64,000 bases of DNA from Candolleomyces eurysporus. Lineage: Eukaryota; Basidiomycota; Agaricomycetes; Agaricales; Psathyrellaceae. Shown in pieces: positions 22,670-34,620 of the stretch (position 1 is the first letter of the stretch; each line of letters opens with the position of its first letter). The translations under genes and the position numbers were made by a program. The notes below the pieces were generated by a model, which was not told where the DNA came from, ran no database searches, and saw only the letters and a program-made list of their open reading frames with translations. The DNA lies in NCBI GenBank assembly GCA_027579435.1, contig JANBPK010000716.1, positions 62,001 through 126,000 on the forward strand, read 5' to 3'.

Positions 22670-24817
22670 TCAACTGGCCAGCGACATCGCCATATCCCAG
22701 AAGCCCTTCTCAAGCTGAGTGCAACGCAGCCAAACTTCCTGCCATTCCTTCAATCTCGCAGGAGACGGGTGGTCAGCAACAATCAGCTTCTCTACAGATT
22801 CTATAAATTGTCACGATCAGCTGTGGCGATTCGGACTCAAAATATGGATATACTCGCCTATTCCCATCCTAACGGCTCCTTGATAGTGCTCCCCGGAATA
22901 GTCTTCAATCCATTTCTTGTATGGATTCCCGTCCAGGGTTACCCAAGTGTTGGGTTGGTTCGCCTCCTTTTTCAACCAAAGACCAACTTCGCCGTATCCC
23001 AATAGGCAGGCCATCAGCGCCATAATGAGCTTCGCTTCGTCACCTGAGGTTTTAATATTACGGTTGAGTTCAAAGTTCGCAACCACTTGAAGAGTATTGA
23101 CGATCACCTTGTAAGCCGATGTTAATAAGGTAGCCACCATAGGCCGCTGTCGCAGTGGACTCTGCAGTGTGTTCCAGCTCGTTCGCAGTCACTTCAAAGG
23201 TCTCGCAGAAGGCCTTGTGAGTGCCTATTTCATTTATAATGTCGACTATAGTCTGGGTGGCGCTGGCTATCGCAGTAAAGCTCGACGATTTAGCTGCTAG
23301 CAAGCTGAGAAAAAAGTGTCAGATAATATAAGCATTATATGGCGAGGACGGCGTACCCATACGCCCTAGCGTAGTACTTGAGATAGTGATAATCTTGCCT
23401 AANACGGGATGCGAGATAAGCCTCGAGAGTTGAAAGCTAGCAAATACCTACTTGATGAAATGCACGAATCTCTCCTTTGCTAAGACACCTCGACCAAGCT
23501 GTTTGACGAAGTCGTGTTCGACATATTCTTTCCATGCATCTCGCGTACTNTGGATCAGGAAGTACGTGAACGGATACGGATTGGCTTTGGTTCTTCTATC
23601 AATTTAAATTCNAAATCAATCTGAGTGATAAAGCCAAAGAAGGACGAAACTTACTGTNCGACGTTAGCCAGATTAATCGANTGGAGGTGGTTCAGTGGCC
23701 CATGACCTTTTCCTATAGGCTGAGCAGTGAGAATCCCAACGTGNGTATACAGAGAAGCATTTGCGATTGCGTCCTTCACTGGAAGCTTAAGGTCAGNTGG
23801 TAAAAATNANAATNAAAGAACGTAGAACGCACGAGGAATGCCTTGGGCTAGTTCACAAGCGATCGCGGAGGCGAGCGTACACCCCGTGCCATGGGTNCTC
23901 GTTGAATGAACCCGNGGTCTTGCGAACACGGTCGTACGCCNGTCGTGTTCGAATAAAACATCGACGACCAACTCTCGGGAAGTCAGCTCGCTTTCGAAAG
24001 CCACAAGAAGGATCTCCATNTTTTCGTCCAGTATATTCTGCTTGATTATCTCGAGCCCTGGATTTTTCGCCTTCAAGTCTTTTACCTCCTGCAGCGAGGA
24101 TGTTAGATGGCCTCCTTTGACCAANACGGAGGTNGAACTGAAGGAGGACAGCTTCTTGGCCGCTTGCAGCATTTCGTCCAGTGTCGATATTTCCATTGGA
24201 GAACCGCTAGTNTTCAGCAACANTTCCGTTTCAGACTTGTTNGGAGTAAGAACGGNGGCGAGAGAGAATAGTTGATCGAAAAGTACACCCAATGCGTCCT
24301 CCTTGAGCAGAGTGTGACCTGAAGTCGAGACGCAAACCGGATCGCAGACCAAGGGAGGGAGCTTTCCCTTTGCTTTGTATTCTGCGAGCACTTTGGCTAC
24401 TTCAGCAGATATTTCGGCATTGCAAAGCATGCCTGTCTTGATGGCNTGGGTCTCGACATCGTCGAGCACACAACGAATCTAAAAGGAAAAAAAGAAAAAG
24501 ATAAGACACGCTATCGAAGGTAAACGGGTTTGATGACATACCTGGTCGGAGACAAATGAAGGGGGGATGGGATAGACATCCTTGACTCCCGTTGTGTTTT
24601 GGGCCGTCAGGGCAGTTAGGACGCTAGCCCCGTAGCATCCGTGAGCAGCAAACGTTTTTAAATCGGCCTTGACGATAAAATTGAAACAGTTTGTTCAGTC
24701 AAGCCTGGAGCCGGATGATTCAACTTTCAACCCCACTTGTATGCCTGCTCCTCCGCTGCAGTCTGACCCAGCAATAGTGAGTACGGAGCAATCTTTCGCA
24801 AGACGTGTCGCTGCCAT
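22670..24817 (-). CDS. THI20: Thi20-type HMP/HMP-P kinase fused to TenA thiaminase II
   Basis: The N-terminal ThiD ribokinase-like domain has VLTIAGSDCSGGAGIQ-ADLK, GASVLTALTAQNTTGVKDVY, AIKTGMLCNAEISAEVAKVL and the phosphate-binding THGTGCTLASAIACELAQG. A C-terminal TenA domain follows, with QSTRDAWKEYVEHDFVKQL, FVHFIKQDYHYLKYYARAYG, the active-site-type Cys in ALMACLLGYGEVGLW and the end block LRCTQLEKGFWDMAMSLAS. The enzyme phosphorylates hydroxymethylpyrimidine twice for thiamine synthesis and recycles thiamine breakdown products. The start at 24817 (MAATRLAKDCS) is chosen because it is the Met closest to the domain; upstream in-frame Mets exist. Many Ns, all compatible with an intact gene. 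I saw no TPP riboswitch core in its introns or leader. Head-to-head with the Yih1-like gene (about 101 bp). Confidence 0.92.
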
Positions 24818-24918
24818 ATTTTGAATGAGCGTAAGGGTTTGGAGAGATGATAAGATCTGTATTCCGAGCCAAGTCCGTACTGACATCATAAAGATTGCGC
24901 CAAATCACAGTCAGCGTG
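24818..24918. promoter_or_regulatory. Divergent promoter between THI20 and the Yih1-like gene
   Basis: About 101 bp separate the two start codons, so both promoters overlap here or extend into the coding regions. No TATA box or thiamine-specific element was recognised. Confidence 0.4.
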
Positions 24919-26242
24919 ATGGACCACTCACCTTCCTCCGACCACGATGACGACAGAAAATATGTCGAAGAGCTCCAGCAGTTTGTTCTCCAACTATCGG
25001 AGAACCCAGATAAGGAGCCAGTAGCATCAGAAATCGAAGGTATGACCATGATAACGCCTCAGAGTCCAGAGCTAAATATCATTTTCCTCTTCAGTTTTGC
25101 AATCCATATACGGGGACACTGCCATTCGTCTCTTCCGGCCAGATGAGGGTCATGGAGGTGGAAAACTTGACCCTGACACCATACGATATCAGGCAAACTT
25201 GAGGTGAGTCCACGCTTCACGTTGATATAAGGTTGTCGATAACGAAGAGCAGTTTTCCTCCGCCCTATGAAGATATCTCTATCAAAGTACTGGTCTCTTT
25301 GCCACAGACTTATCCCGCCTCCTCGTCTCCGCGACTCCAATTCCTCTCACGGTACATTGGTGCCTTTGCAATCGACCCGAGTTTGTTTGGATCGGTCATC
25401 CGAACATACATGTCCTCGAACGGAGTCGAGTTCGTCGAGGATCAGGTCTGCGTGTTCGATGGACTGCAAAACGTCTTAGAGCGATGTGTGGCTTGGTATG
25501 AAGAACAATTGAGCTTGGAAAAGGCAGGACAATTAGTCAGAGAAGAACTCAAAGAGGCGTCGTCTTCCTCTACCACACGACTAGAATCTAGCAAACCTGA
25601 ATCAGTTGAACAAGACGCCCATGCCCAAGAGTCAGCAGCAGAAATGCCACCCGGAATCGTCTTCCACGTCGCTGAACCCATTCACGATCGCAAGAGCATC
25701 TTTATAGGCCGTGCCTGTCGTATATCTAATCCTTCGGAGGTAAAGCATCCAAATACCCTTGATTCCTCAATATATTTGTGTTAAGTTCAAGCTGATAGGT
25801 TCCACTGATATTGGCGCACTTGTTATCCGATAAGCGCATTGCTCGTGCTGCTCACCCGGTCATAAATGCATGGAGATGTCAAGTGGGTAATCTTTTACAC
25901 CAAGGTGAGCTTACCTCTGTCAAGCTGTACACATATTCTGAAGACCGGATCGACAGACAATGACGACGATGGAGAGACGGCTGCAGGCGGTCGCATCGCC
26001 CACCTACTTCAAATCCTCGTAAGTATTTCAATGGCTCTTCATGGCCGCTTCCTCTCACCGTGCTTTAGGAGGTCAACAACGTACTGGTTGTTGTTACTCG
26101 ATACTTTGGTGGTATACATCTGGGACCAGACCGATTCAAACATATCAATCAGGCAGCTCGTAACGCCCTGGAGATAGGAGGATTTCTTGATGGCCATGAA
26201 CCGCAGTCTAAAAAGAACGTTGGTAGAGGGAAGAAACATTGA
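24919..26242 (+). CDS. YIH1: RWD plus IMPACT (UPF0029) protein, Yih1-like
   Basis: The start at 24919 gives MDHSPSSDHDDDRKYVEELQ, followed by an RWD domain: EVLQSIYGDTAIRLFRPDEG, then SLPQTYPASSSPRLQFLS with the YPxxxxP signature. After a charged linker comes the IMPACT domain: FIGRACRISNPSEVPLIL, then the UPF0029 signature DNDDDGETAAGGRIAHLLQ and VLVVVTRYFGGIHLGPDRF. Yih1/IMPACT competes with Gcn2 for Gcn1 and so restrains eIF2-alpha phosphorylation during amino-acid starvation. Several short introns (for example near 25041-25093 and 25740-25799). The protein ends RGKKH. The linker (about 25495-25640) is longer than in yeast and acidic; its role is unknown. Confidence 0.88.
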
Positions 26243-26452
26243 TAGCACTCTGCAATTTTGTATACATATTCAGCAGTCCTAGGAGAATTCATGTACCTTT
26301 TTTCAAACCTGGCTCTCTGGTCCAGATAGCATCCAGAATAGCACCCGGCCCGTGGTCCATCAGCGGCGGTGACAGGGAAGCAATTGACCGGAATTGGCGC
26401 CGATAGCAGTCTGCAAACGGTTGAGCCGGTACAACGACCTATAGGAACCCGG

Positions 26453-28768
26453 ATGCGTTTCTCAACGCTCATTCGTCTTTCCTTTGCCCCCAAGCAGGCG
26501 AGATATCGAATTCCGTCTCTCAAACCTCCCAGATTCCCGTCTCTCGTGGTCAGAATGGCCAGTTCTCAAGCCGAAGTGGTTCGCAGCACCCAGTTGAAGC
26601 CCTGTATTGACCCCTGCTAACGAATTTCCATGCAGTTTGGTCTTCAAGATCCTAGTTTGATCAAGTTCCAAGGCTATATCGATGGGGAGTGGGTTGACGC
26701 GAAGAGCGGTGAAAAGATCGCTGTTACCAGTGCGTAGCTCCCACTCTTTACTCTGCCCGTTGACCTCTTCGACGCTCACAGTACTATCTAGACCCTGCAA
26801 CCAATGATGAACTTGGCAGCGTACCAGAAATGGGACTTGAGGAGACTCAGGAGGCCATAGCCGCTGCCGCAAAGGCATTCCCTGAATGGAGCCGTACGAC
26901 TGCAAAGGTAGGTATCATCTGTGGTTGGCTTCGCCCATTGCATGCTCCACCAATTTGTGCTTACGATCCTTCCGTAGTACAGGCATGATCTCTTGGTCAA
27001 GTTATTCCAGCTTATGCAGCAGCACCATGAAGATTTATCGCGTCTCATTGTGAGCTCTCTTGACCGGTTTCCCAGTCCTGACGTCATGACCAAACAACAA
27101 TTTCGTAGACTCTGGAGAATGGGAAGACGCTCGCAGAAGCCAAGGTATGCTACTATTGCAGATCTCTTAGCATATCGTGCTTATCTTTTTATAGGGAGAG
27201 AATACTTATAGTGCTTCCTTTATTGAGGTTCGTTGAAGCTACGAGTTTGCTGGCTTTCTCATCATGAGCTAACATACTTGAACAGTGGTTCGGTGCGCCT
27301 GTAATGTTCCCCTTTGATGCTCAATACTCAAATATTCTCTTTTACAGCTGAGGAGGCGGTCAGAACATACGGAGGTTTGTCTATTCCTCGAGTCTGTTGC
27401 CACAGTGGTTTTGAACCAATGTTACAGAGCAAGTTCCATCTGCATTCCCTGGGACGCGCAACGTTGTTATTAAACAACCCGTTGGGGTTGTGTATGTTCT
27501 CCTCCTTCCTTTGGTGCCTCTCAAAATCTGACATTACGTCTACCAGTGGCATCCTCACTCCGTGGAACTTCCCGTCAGCAATGATCACACGGAAATTGGG
27601 TGCCGCCCTTGCAGCCGGGTGCACTGCAGTAATCAAGCCGCCTCCAGAGACCCCGTTCTCGGCACTAGCACTTGCTGAGGTATTTTCTCATGTCTATTCT
27701 TTACACTCGTTTGGTGATGATGAATTACTTTGGCAGTTGGCCACCCGTGCTGGCTTCCCTCCTGGTGTCATCAATATGGTCACAACACAAAAGAATGTTT
27801 CGGCTGTCGGTCGTGAATTGTGTGAGAGCAAGACTGTTANNAAGATCACGTTCACTGGATCCACGCCTGTAGCCAAGTTGCTTTATAGCCTTTCTTCTTC
27901 TACTCTGAAAAAGTAGGTACTTTATATCCTGCTAGTTTCTCATGCTGATCCGTTGTAGAATATCTCTGGAAGCAGGAGGGAACTCTCCTTTCATCGTTTT
28001 CGATGATGCAAACATTGAAGAGGCTGTTTCAGGTAGANTTTTTTTTCCTCTTCAAAGCTATCGTAGCTCAGAATGCCTTACCAGCTGCCATTGTTTGCAA
28101 GTTCCGAGGTAGCGGACAGACCTGTGTCTGCGCAAATCGTATCTACGTTCAATCCGGTGTCTACGCTGAATTCGCTTCGCGCTTGGCTGAGAAAGTTGCA
28201 GCGTTCAAAGTTGGAAATGGCCTTGAAGCTGACACGTAAGTTGAGCATCTTGAAGGAGTATTATATTTGCGAAGAGACTAATTTCCTTCCCAGTACACAC
28301 GGCCCGCTCATCCATACCCGTGCGGTCGAGAAAGTTGAACGTCATGTCAATGACGCAGTTGAAAAGGGTGCTCAGGTTCTCGTTGGAGGCAAAGCACTCC
28401 CCAACAGTTCCTTCTTCATCCCCACCGTCTTGAGCGACGTCCCGCACGACGCTCTCATTAACAAAGAAGAGACCTTTGGTCCCCTCGCAGCCCTCACGAA
28501 GTTCGAGACAGAAGAGGAAGTCATTCGTCTGGCCAACGATTCTGATGTCGGGCTTGCTGGGTACTTCTTCTCGAGGGACGTGGGTCGCGTCTGGCGAGTT
28601 GCTGAGAAGTTAGAGGTCGGTATGGTTGGTGCCAACACCGGGCTGATTAGCCAGGCAGCTATTCCATTTGGCGGTGTCAAGGAAAGCGGGCTGGGCAGGG
28701 AAGGTGGCCATGGGATTAATGAGTATCTGAACGAAAAGTTAATCACCTTTGGAGGATTGGGAGCTTAG
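26453..28768 (+). CDS. UGA2: Succinate-semialdehyde dehydrogenase (aldehyde dehydrogenase family)
   Basis: An ALDH of the SSADH class: [66 protein letters not shown], catalytic Glu in [17 protein letters not shown], catalytic Cys in [17 protein letters not shown], and [16 protein letters not shown] at the end. It oxidises succinic semialdehyde to succinate in the GABA shunt, using NAD(P)+. About ten exons. An upstream ATG at 26453 is in frame with a second at 26555. The 34 residues between them are Arg/Lys-rich with no Asp or Glu ([19 protein letters not shown]...), typical of a mitochondrial presequence. The first ATG has a weak context and the second has A at -3 and G at +4, so both mitochondrial and cytosolic forms may be made. 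Confidence 0.93.
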
Positions 28769-28888
28769 TAGGTCTCTACTAAATAATTGTGTAGCTTTTT
28801 ATGCCTGTACTGAACCAATGAATGTAACTACGTCAAGGACAGCTACAGAATANAGTGTTGTAGTAAACAAGACCAATGAACCGGTTCG

Positions 28889-30362
28889 CTACGCGTTGTG
28901 AACATAGGCAGATTTGGGGCGAGAACCGAGTCCCTTCTGAAATGATTGTTAGAATATGCTTGAAATCCTTGCGAAGGAACCTCCGTACCTCAGCATAAAT
29001 CTTCTCAACCCATTCCATATTTGCAATGCTATCCTCCTTGGTAATCCATGTCTGAGGTTCCCGACCCTTTACCCGATTCACAAATCCCTCCAACTGATAC
29101 CTATATGATGCCCACCATTCTTCTCCAGGGTTAGACTCACNCTTTGAGAACGTATACACNCTCTCTTTCCTTGACTGACCGGCCTTTGGGGTNACAGTGA
29201 GGCTGTGGTAAAAGGATGGCATGACGAAGTTGAACATTTCCAGTTTGCCACCTTCGCACTCGACGAGGAAGTTCAACTTGGGGAGTCGAGGGATGAAGCC
29301 CCAAGCAAGTGGCTGCTGCAAGTCGCAGGTTAACTCGGCTGTGATATCGTTGGGAAGAGCGAGGCTGGCNGTAGTTGCCCTATCCACATTGCGTTTGTAG
29401 TCNGCTGGGGGATTAGAGGGTTCAATCAAAGTGTGAGAGACGTTCAGAACGGATGTTGGGTTGGAGGAAGTGAGGTAGCGAATGCAGTGAACGGCGTAGC
29501 CTGTAAGAAGGGACAATGAGCTGCGATACTTCCTGAAGAAAAAAGAGATCGAATAGCGTACAACCCAAGTCCATTAAAGCACCACCCCCGATGTTATAGT
29601 CGAACCGGATGTCATCATTGGGGAAAACGCCTCGCGGGATGTTCATGACAACNTCCAAATGCTTGATCTTTCCGAGTTCACCGCTGTCNAGGATCTCTTT
29701 GGCGCGTTGAACAGCGGGATGGAACCTATAACAAATGCCATTATATCACAATTGTTAGTCCTCGAACGAACAAATGGCCTGGAAACAGGTGNACATCTCA
29801 CCGATAATGAAACGCTTCCAAAAGTACCAATCCCTTCTTCTCTGCCAACTCAAACATCTCCCTTGTCTCCTCAGCCGTATTGGCAGCCGGTTTCTCCAAC
29901 AAGACATGCTTCCCGGCCTCTAGGGCNTTCAAGGTCCACTCGTAATGCAGACCATTGGGCAACGGGTTATACACAACGTCGACCTCGGGGTCGTGTAGCA
30001 ACGCGTCGTAACTCGTATGCACTTTTGCTATNCCATGTTTTCGGGCATAGGCTTGGGCTCTTTGTGGGTCTCGTGCAGCTACGGCATAAACCACAGCCTC
30101 TGGATGGGAGATAGCTGGTAGGATTAGGGCGTTCGGNGCAATCTTGGCTGCACCGAGTATCCCGAACCGGAGCGGGCGGTTACTACCAGCACCGTCACCC
30201 TGAGCGTCAAGTTTGGTTGCCGCTGGCGGGCTGTTAAGCTAGAGAAANAGAAATTTTTGTTCGAGTTCAGCTGTTGTTTGCTTTTNTGNGNGAGAAAAGN
30301 GAGGTTNANCCCTTCACCTTGTAGATTCTGCTGAAGAATCCTAGGATTGACAACGGAGACAT
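28889..30362 (-). CDS. Gfo/Idh/MocA-family NAD(P)-dependent oxidoreductase (D-xylose/dihydrodiol dehydrogenase-like)
   Basis: The start at 30362 gives a short exon (MSPLSILGFFSRIYK). Further exons give a Rossmann domain with LRFGILGAAKIAPNALILPA, AARDPQRAQAYARKHG, VYNPLPNGLHYEWTLKALEA and the catalytic-type GKHVLLEKPAANTAEE. The C-terminal GFO_IDH_MocA domain contains FNYNIGG-like FDYNIGGGALMDLGCYAVHC and GEEWWASYRYQLEGFVNRVK. The closest relatives by motif are fungal NADP-dependent D-xylose 1-dehydrogenase and mammalian dimeric dihydrodiol dehydrogenase. The substrate is not shown by sequence. The terminal exon ends SRPKSAYVHNA. Convergent with SSADH (about 120 bp). Confidence 0.87.
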
Positions 30363-30649
30363 GACGGAAGGGAGTATTCAGCTGCAAANGCTCAAGTTGA
30401 AGGNGTTNGATCGAATACGGTTGCAGAGTNCTCGAGTATTATAAGGACTGCCTTCGGGTCTCAATTGCAATCGGCATAAGGTCCGGTATGCTACGGTACT
30501 GAGGTTCTNAATCACATANCATCCCNNNNCCTCAGTTCTCAGGGAAAGACAAGCTNNTGCTCTCACGCGTAGACAGGTGGTGACNAGAANCGCCGGACAT
30601 GTGCACAGTATNAGTATATACCAACAGCATGGATGGATGTATTTATGGN

Positions 30650-32819
30650 TNAGTCTAGATCTTTCCGTACTGCTCGCTCGATCTCTTCCTTNACTAACCG
30701 TGCATCTGCCCGGCCACGACTCTCCCGCATCACCCATCCGACAATCTTGTTCATCACACCCTTATGTCCTGCCCGTAGGGCATCAACTTCTTTTGGCATT
30801 GCTGCAAGTGCTCGGCTGACAAGGACGTCAAGACCGTTACTTGACTTTCCTTCAGATGTCTGTGGTGTCGAGGAGGTAGAAGTCGAAGGCNNNCCAGAGG
30901 GGGGATATGCAGAGTCTGGGAGGTCATTGCTAGCGTTAGCGGGAGGTTTTGTGGATGCAAACGACATCAGCTGCTGTTCCTCAGCAACTTCTCTCGCCGA
31001 TTTGGGGGAGGGATTAGAAAGCATATGTCGTAGAAGATACTTTGCAGAAGTCCCTTGTTACAAAGGGATTAGTAAAGTAACACCAAAGGGAGGGCGTCGA
31101 AATACGCTTACCTGTTATCTGCTTGTCCTGTACCAAGCCAATCAGTTCCGAGAGTTGTTGCACGGTAATGGTGTTATTCTGAAATGACTGTTTCCTGGCA
31201 GTCAACTGTCCCAGAAGNTCATGTGCCATCCTACCGGAGTATGNGNACAGTGAATTCATTTCAGATCGGTCAATGACATACCAGTTAANNGCGACTTTAG
31301 GGTCACGCTTGTCACNCTGGCAGAGTTCGTCGAAAAANTGAATTGGNCCAGGCGTAGTTGAGTTGTCTCCATCCACAGGAACGTCTTTAGAACTGTCNAG
31401 TTTCATAAGAACATCGACATTGTTCTCGGAAAGCCCGTATGAGGACAGCAAGCGTTTGCGTGTCTGCCACGGGAGCTCNGGCATTGTCGACTCGATGGAA
31501 GTAATTCGTTCCTGACAGNACCGTGGTCNTCACTTCAGGGCTATTTTTACCNTTTGGATGAACTCACCTCGCTCAAAACCAGGGTACCCAGGTTTGGGTC
31601 TGGCATGTATCGATAGTCAGGAGCATCTTCCTTTGACCTNAGCNTGAAGGTTTCGAAGGTGTTCTCGTCAAATCCGCGGGTCTCTTGAGGTACAGAGGAC
31701 TGAGTAGCGAGGATATCTATATGACGACTGATTTCGTGTGCTGGAAGGCAGGTCAGGAAAGTCAAATTGGTGGGNAGAGAGAGTCCGTACTGATGGCTGC
31801 CATCATGAATTTGACACTGTTCAAATTTTTGATTTCACATCGAGTTCCAAAAGGTTCTCCAATNCGATTCACGGAGACGTTCACGTCACATCTGAGGGAA
31901 CCCTGGAAGAGAAGTGAGTAAAAAAGANTTTGGCTTCANNAGAGACGTACTTCTTCCATGTTTCCGTCGCTAGAACCAACTGCGCGGAGTAGTGCCTGGA
32001 GCGTTCGAACGTATGCTCCAGCTTCTTCTGGCGAACGAAGGTCGGGTAACGTAACAATTTCCATGAGACCAGTGCCAGCTCNGTTAAGGTCAATATTGGA
32101 GGTTAATGTGCGAGGACTGAATGTTGATTTGGCAGTGTCCTGGTAAGAAAATGTCATAGCATATTCTGAGGAGAAAGACAANGGTAAGTACCTGCTCTAG
32201 CTGGAGCTGTTTGATGCGTACTGTGACCGGTGTTGAGCTATCGGGGAGGTAGACGTCCAAGCTACCNTCTTTTGCCAAAGGAGCTGATACGNGANTTGAT
32301 AAAACGCTAGGCAANAANGCTCTGGCCTGCTCACCATACTGTTGTGTAATCTGGTACCCGGCAGGCAGATCTGAGTAGAAATAGTGCTTCCTATCAAANG
32401 AAGAACGCTTCTGAATCTNGCAGTNGAGCGCAAGTGATGTACGCAGGGCCAGGTCGACGCATTTCGGGTTTAGTTTCTGGCGAAGTGTGAGGCCTGGCTC
32501 TGAGNTGCTCGATTTCAGCTTACAGGTAGCGTTCCGGGAAAGGCCGCGTCNAACACNGACACATTTGTGTTGGGCTCATGCTTTGGTCCAGATGTTAACG
32601 CGTCTATTACTTTTGTTCATTGCACGATTGAAGTACAGCTGCGGGGAACATACGGGAGAAGAGTTTATGACGAGACTTGAGCTGAGCATGGGTTTCGATG
32701 CCTATCACCACTTCGTAGCCAGGCCATCGAGGGTCCCCCTTTGGTTCGCGAAGATTATGGAGAGAACGAGCNTGCCTGGAAGCAATGAACTGGCGTTGCA
32801 CAAAGAGTCGGAGGAGCAT
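30650..32819 (-). CDS. PET112: Mitochondrial glutamyl-tRNA(Gln) amidotransferase subunit B (GatB/Pet112)
   Basis: The start at 32819 gives a mitochondrial-type leader ([15 protein letters not shown]) before [20 protein letters not shown]. The core has [73 protein letters not shown] and [20 protein letters not shown]. The C-terminal YqeY-like tail domain reads [20 protein letters not shown] and ends VRKDLD at a TNA triplet (30652-30650), read as TAA or TGA. GatB works with GatA and GatF/C to convert Glu-tRNA(Gln) to Gln-tRNA(Gln) in mitochondria. The low-complexity Ser/Pro stretch between core and tail is longer than in bacteria. Many Ns lie in introns and exons. Head-to-head with the DUF262 gene. 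Confidence 0.92.
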
Positions 32820-32979
32820 AGGCGACTCGGAATCGGAACGGAGGACTCGGAGGTGGCAGGTCAGTTCCGTTCGTGAAGTCGCGTCTCGGGCCGCGTCTAA
32901 TGATGGGCAATCATGTGATCCATCACCCACAAAACGCGCGCGACCTCGCTTGGCCTGCAGGCATTCTCCTTCCACACTG

Positions 32980-34620
32980 ATGGCCACAGACATCAAGGCC
33001 TCAGAGTCTTCCTCTGAGTGTGACTTGTTTCTCGACGACTATAGCTCCGACGAGGAGGGAGAGGCGTCATTTCGCCTTTCAGGATCTCCGTTAAATCCAC
33101 CCCAGCACACCACATTCACCACCATGCTCTTGCACCGTATGTTTGCAATCTTGGTGCAGCGAATAGTAACTCAAATTCCTGCTACGTTCCAGAAAAAATC
33201 CACGAAGGGCAGATCTCGCTAGATGCACCGTACCAGAGAGGCACGCCCCGTTTCCATTCTCTGGCGGTCAAGCTATTAACGACTCCCCAAAGACGTAGTA
33301 TGGCCTTCGTCAAAGCAGACCTCGCTCATAGATTCTCTCTGGATGAACTATCATATCCCATCCATTGTTTTTGTCTCGCAAAAGGATGAAGAGGGAGATG
33401 AGATGCTTGTCTGTGTCGATGGAAAACAGGTACCATCGAGTTCGCTCTCAGATTATTCCCCAATCGCTCAAGGCGATTTTTATATCAGCGTCTAACATCG
33501 ATTCAAAGATTCTTGGATGGTCAAGTAAGTTCTCTATGCAAATTGCACACAGGCCACCACCAATGAACTCTTGAACAGATACCATGTGCGCTCATTTGAC
33601 TTAACTGACCTTCAATATCCTCATGGGGTACAGATAAGAGCGGGAAGAAAGTCTGGTGGTTCACCCTTCCAGATAAGAGGAAGCCAAACAACTTTGAAAT
33701 TCCGAAAAAGTATAAGGATATCTTCCTCGCAAAGCAGGTTAAATGCGATATCTACCATGACCTAACCGAAGATTACGAACGCGAGATGTTTCGCCGTGTA
33801 CAGCTTGGCATGGTACTGACTGCTGCAGGTAATGCATTTTTTGAAAATTTATTTCGAGATGCACTAAGGCTCTCTTCTGCTCTAGAAAAGCTGCGGGCAA
33901 TCTCATCTCCTACAGCGACGTAAGTATGTCTCCCGCGTCCTAGTCCTCTTCTGACGAGTATTTCCAGGTGGATTTCACAACTAGAAGACCAGCATGTCCT
34001 TATAGATGAGGGTCTTGCTGATGCTCTGACTTGGGACTTATCGCGAGGAAAGCCCTTTCATAACATCATGCAGATGGTGTACTGCTGCGATGGATACCCA
34101 GAAGAAGAGCGGACTTCTTTCGGTGGCATCACGAAATGGCTCGAACGTACTGTTGAACCGAGTCCGGCCTTCAAGGCCGATATCAACAAAGTACTCAAGG
34201 ATTTGTGGCAAATTGCGACTACCAGAAACCTCAAGTCCCCGTTTGCAGCTGGGGCACCTCGATTAGCTCCCGTCGAGTTCATTTTCATCGGTACGTCNAA
34301 TGGTGCTCTGTTTCGTTTCACTACTCACTGGTTTGCCAGGTGTTCTCCTGTATGTTCTACGGGACCACGATCTGGAGACCAAATCGCAAGCAATAAGTGA
34401 AATGAGAGCCGCGATCCGNTCAGTCCACGACGATATCAGGACGAATAACAAAGTAGCCAAAACCCTTTGGTCATATGTCAAGCAGCTTGAGCGAAACCCC
34501 AATGCCTCCTTGTCGAATTCAAAGCTTTCGCGTTCGACGGGTAGCACTTCCAACGGTCGTCCAGCGAAGAGGCGCAAAACCAAAACCTACGAGGACGACG
34601 ACGACTATGTCGCCCGATAA
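32980..34620 (+). CDS. DUF262-domain protein (GmrSD/ParB-like fold family), nine exons with a 7-nt microexon
   Basis: Exons 32980-33136, 33193-33240, 33299-33429, 33489-33524, 33579-33585, 33634-33828, 33886-33919, 33968-34290 and 34340-34620 add up to 1,212 nt and a 403-residue protein in one frame. After an acidic leader (ECDLFLDDYSSDEEGE) comes DUF262: EGQISLDAPYQR-VWPSSKQT, SLIDSLWMNYHIPSIVFV, and the hallmark VDGKQ-RLTSIQRFLDGQ (bacterial form DGQQRLTT), split by an intron between Q and R. The sequence continues WWFTLPDK, FRRVQLGMVLTAAEKLRAIS and ends in a Lys/Arg tail (PAKRRKTKTYEDDD), probably a nuclear signal. In bacteria DUF262 is the NTP-binding half of GmrSD type IV restriction enzymes and of BrxU- and SspE-type defence proteins. 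The fungal function is unknown to me. No HNH/DUF1524 nuclease domain is seen. The 33241-33298 intron uses a GC donor. Confidence 0.85.

Noticed and set aside
22670..24918. TPP riboswitch expected for a thiamine gene
   Set aside because: I looked for the CTGAGA core and partner helix in the leader and introns of THI20 and saw neither.
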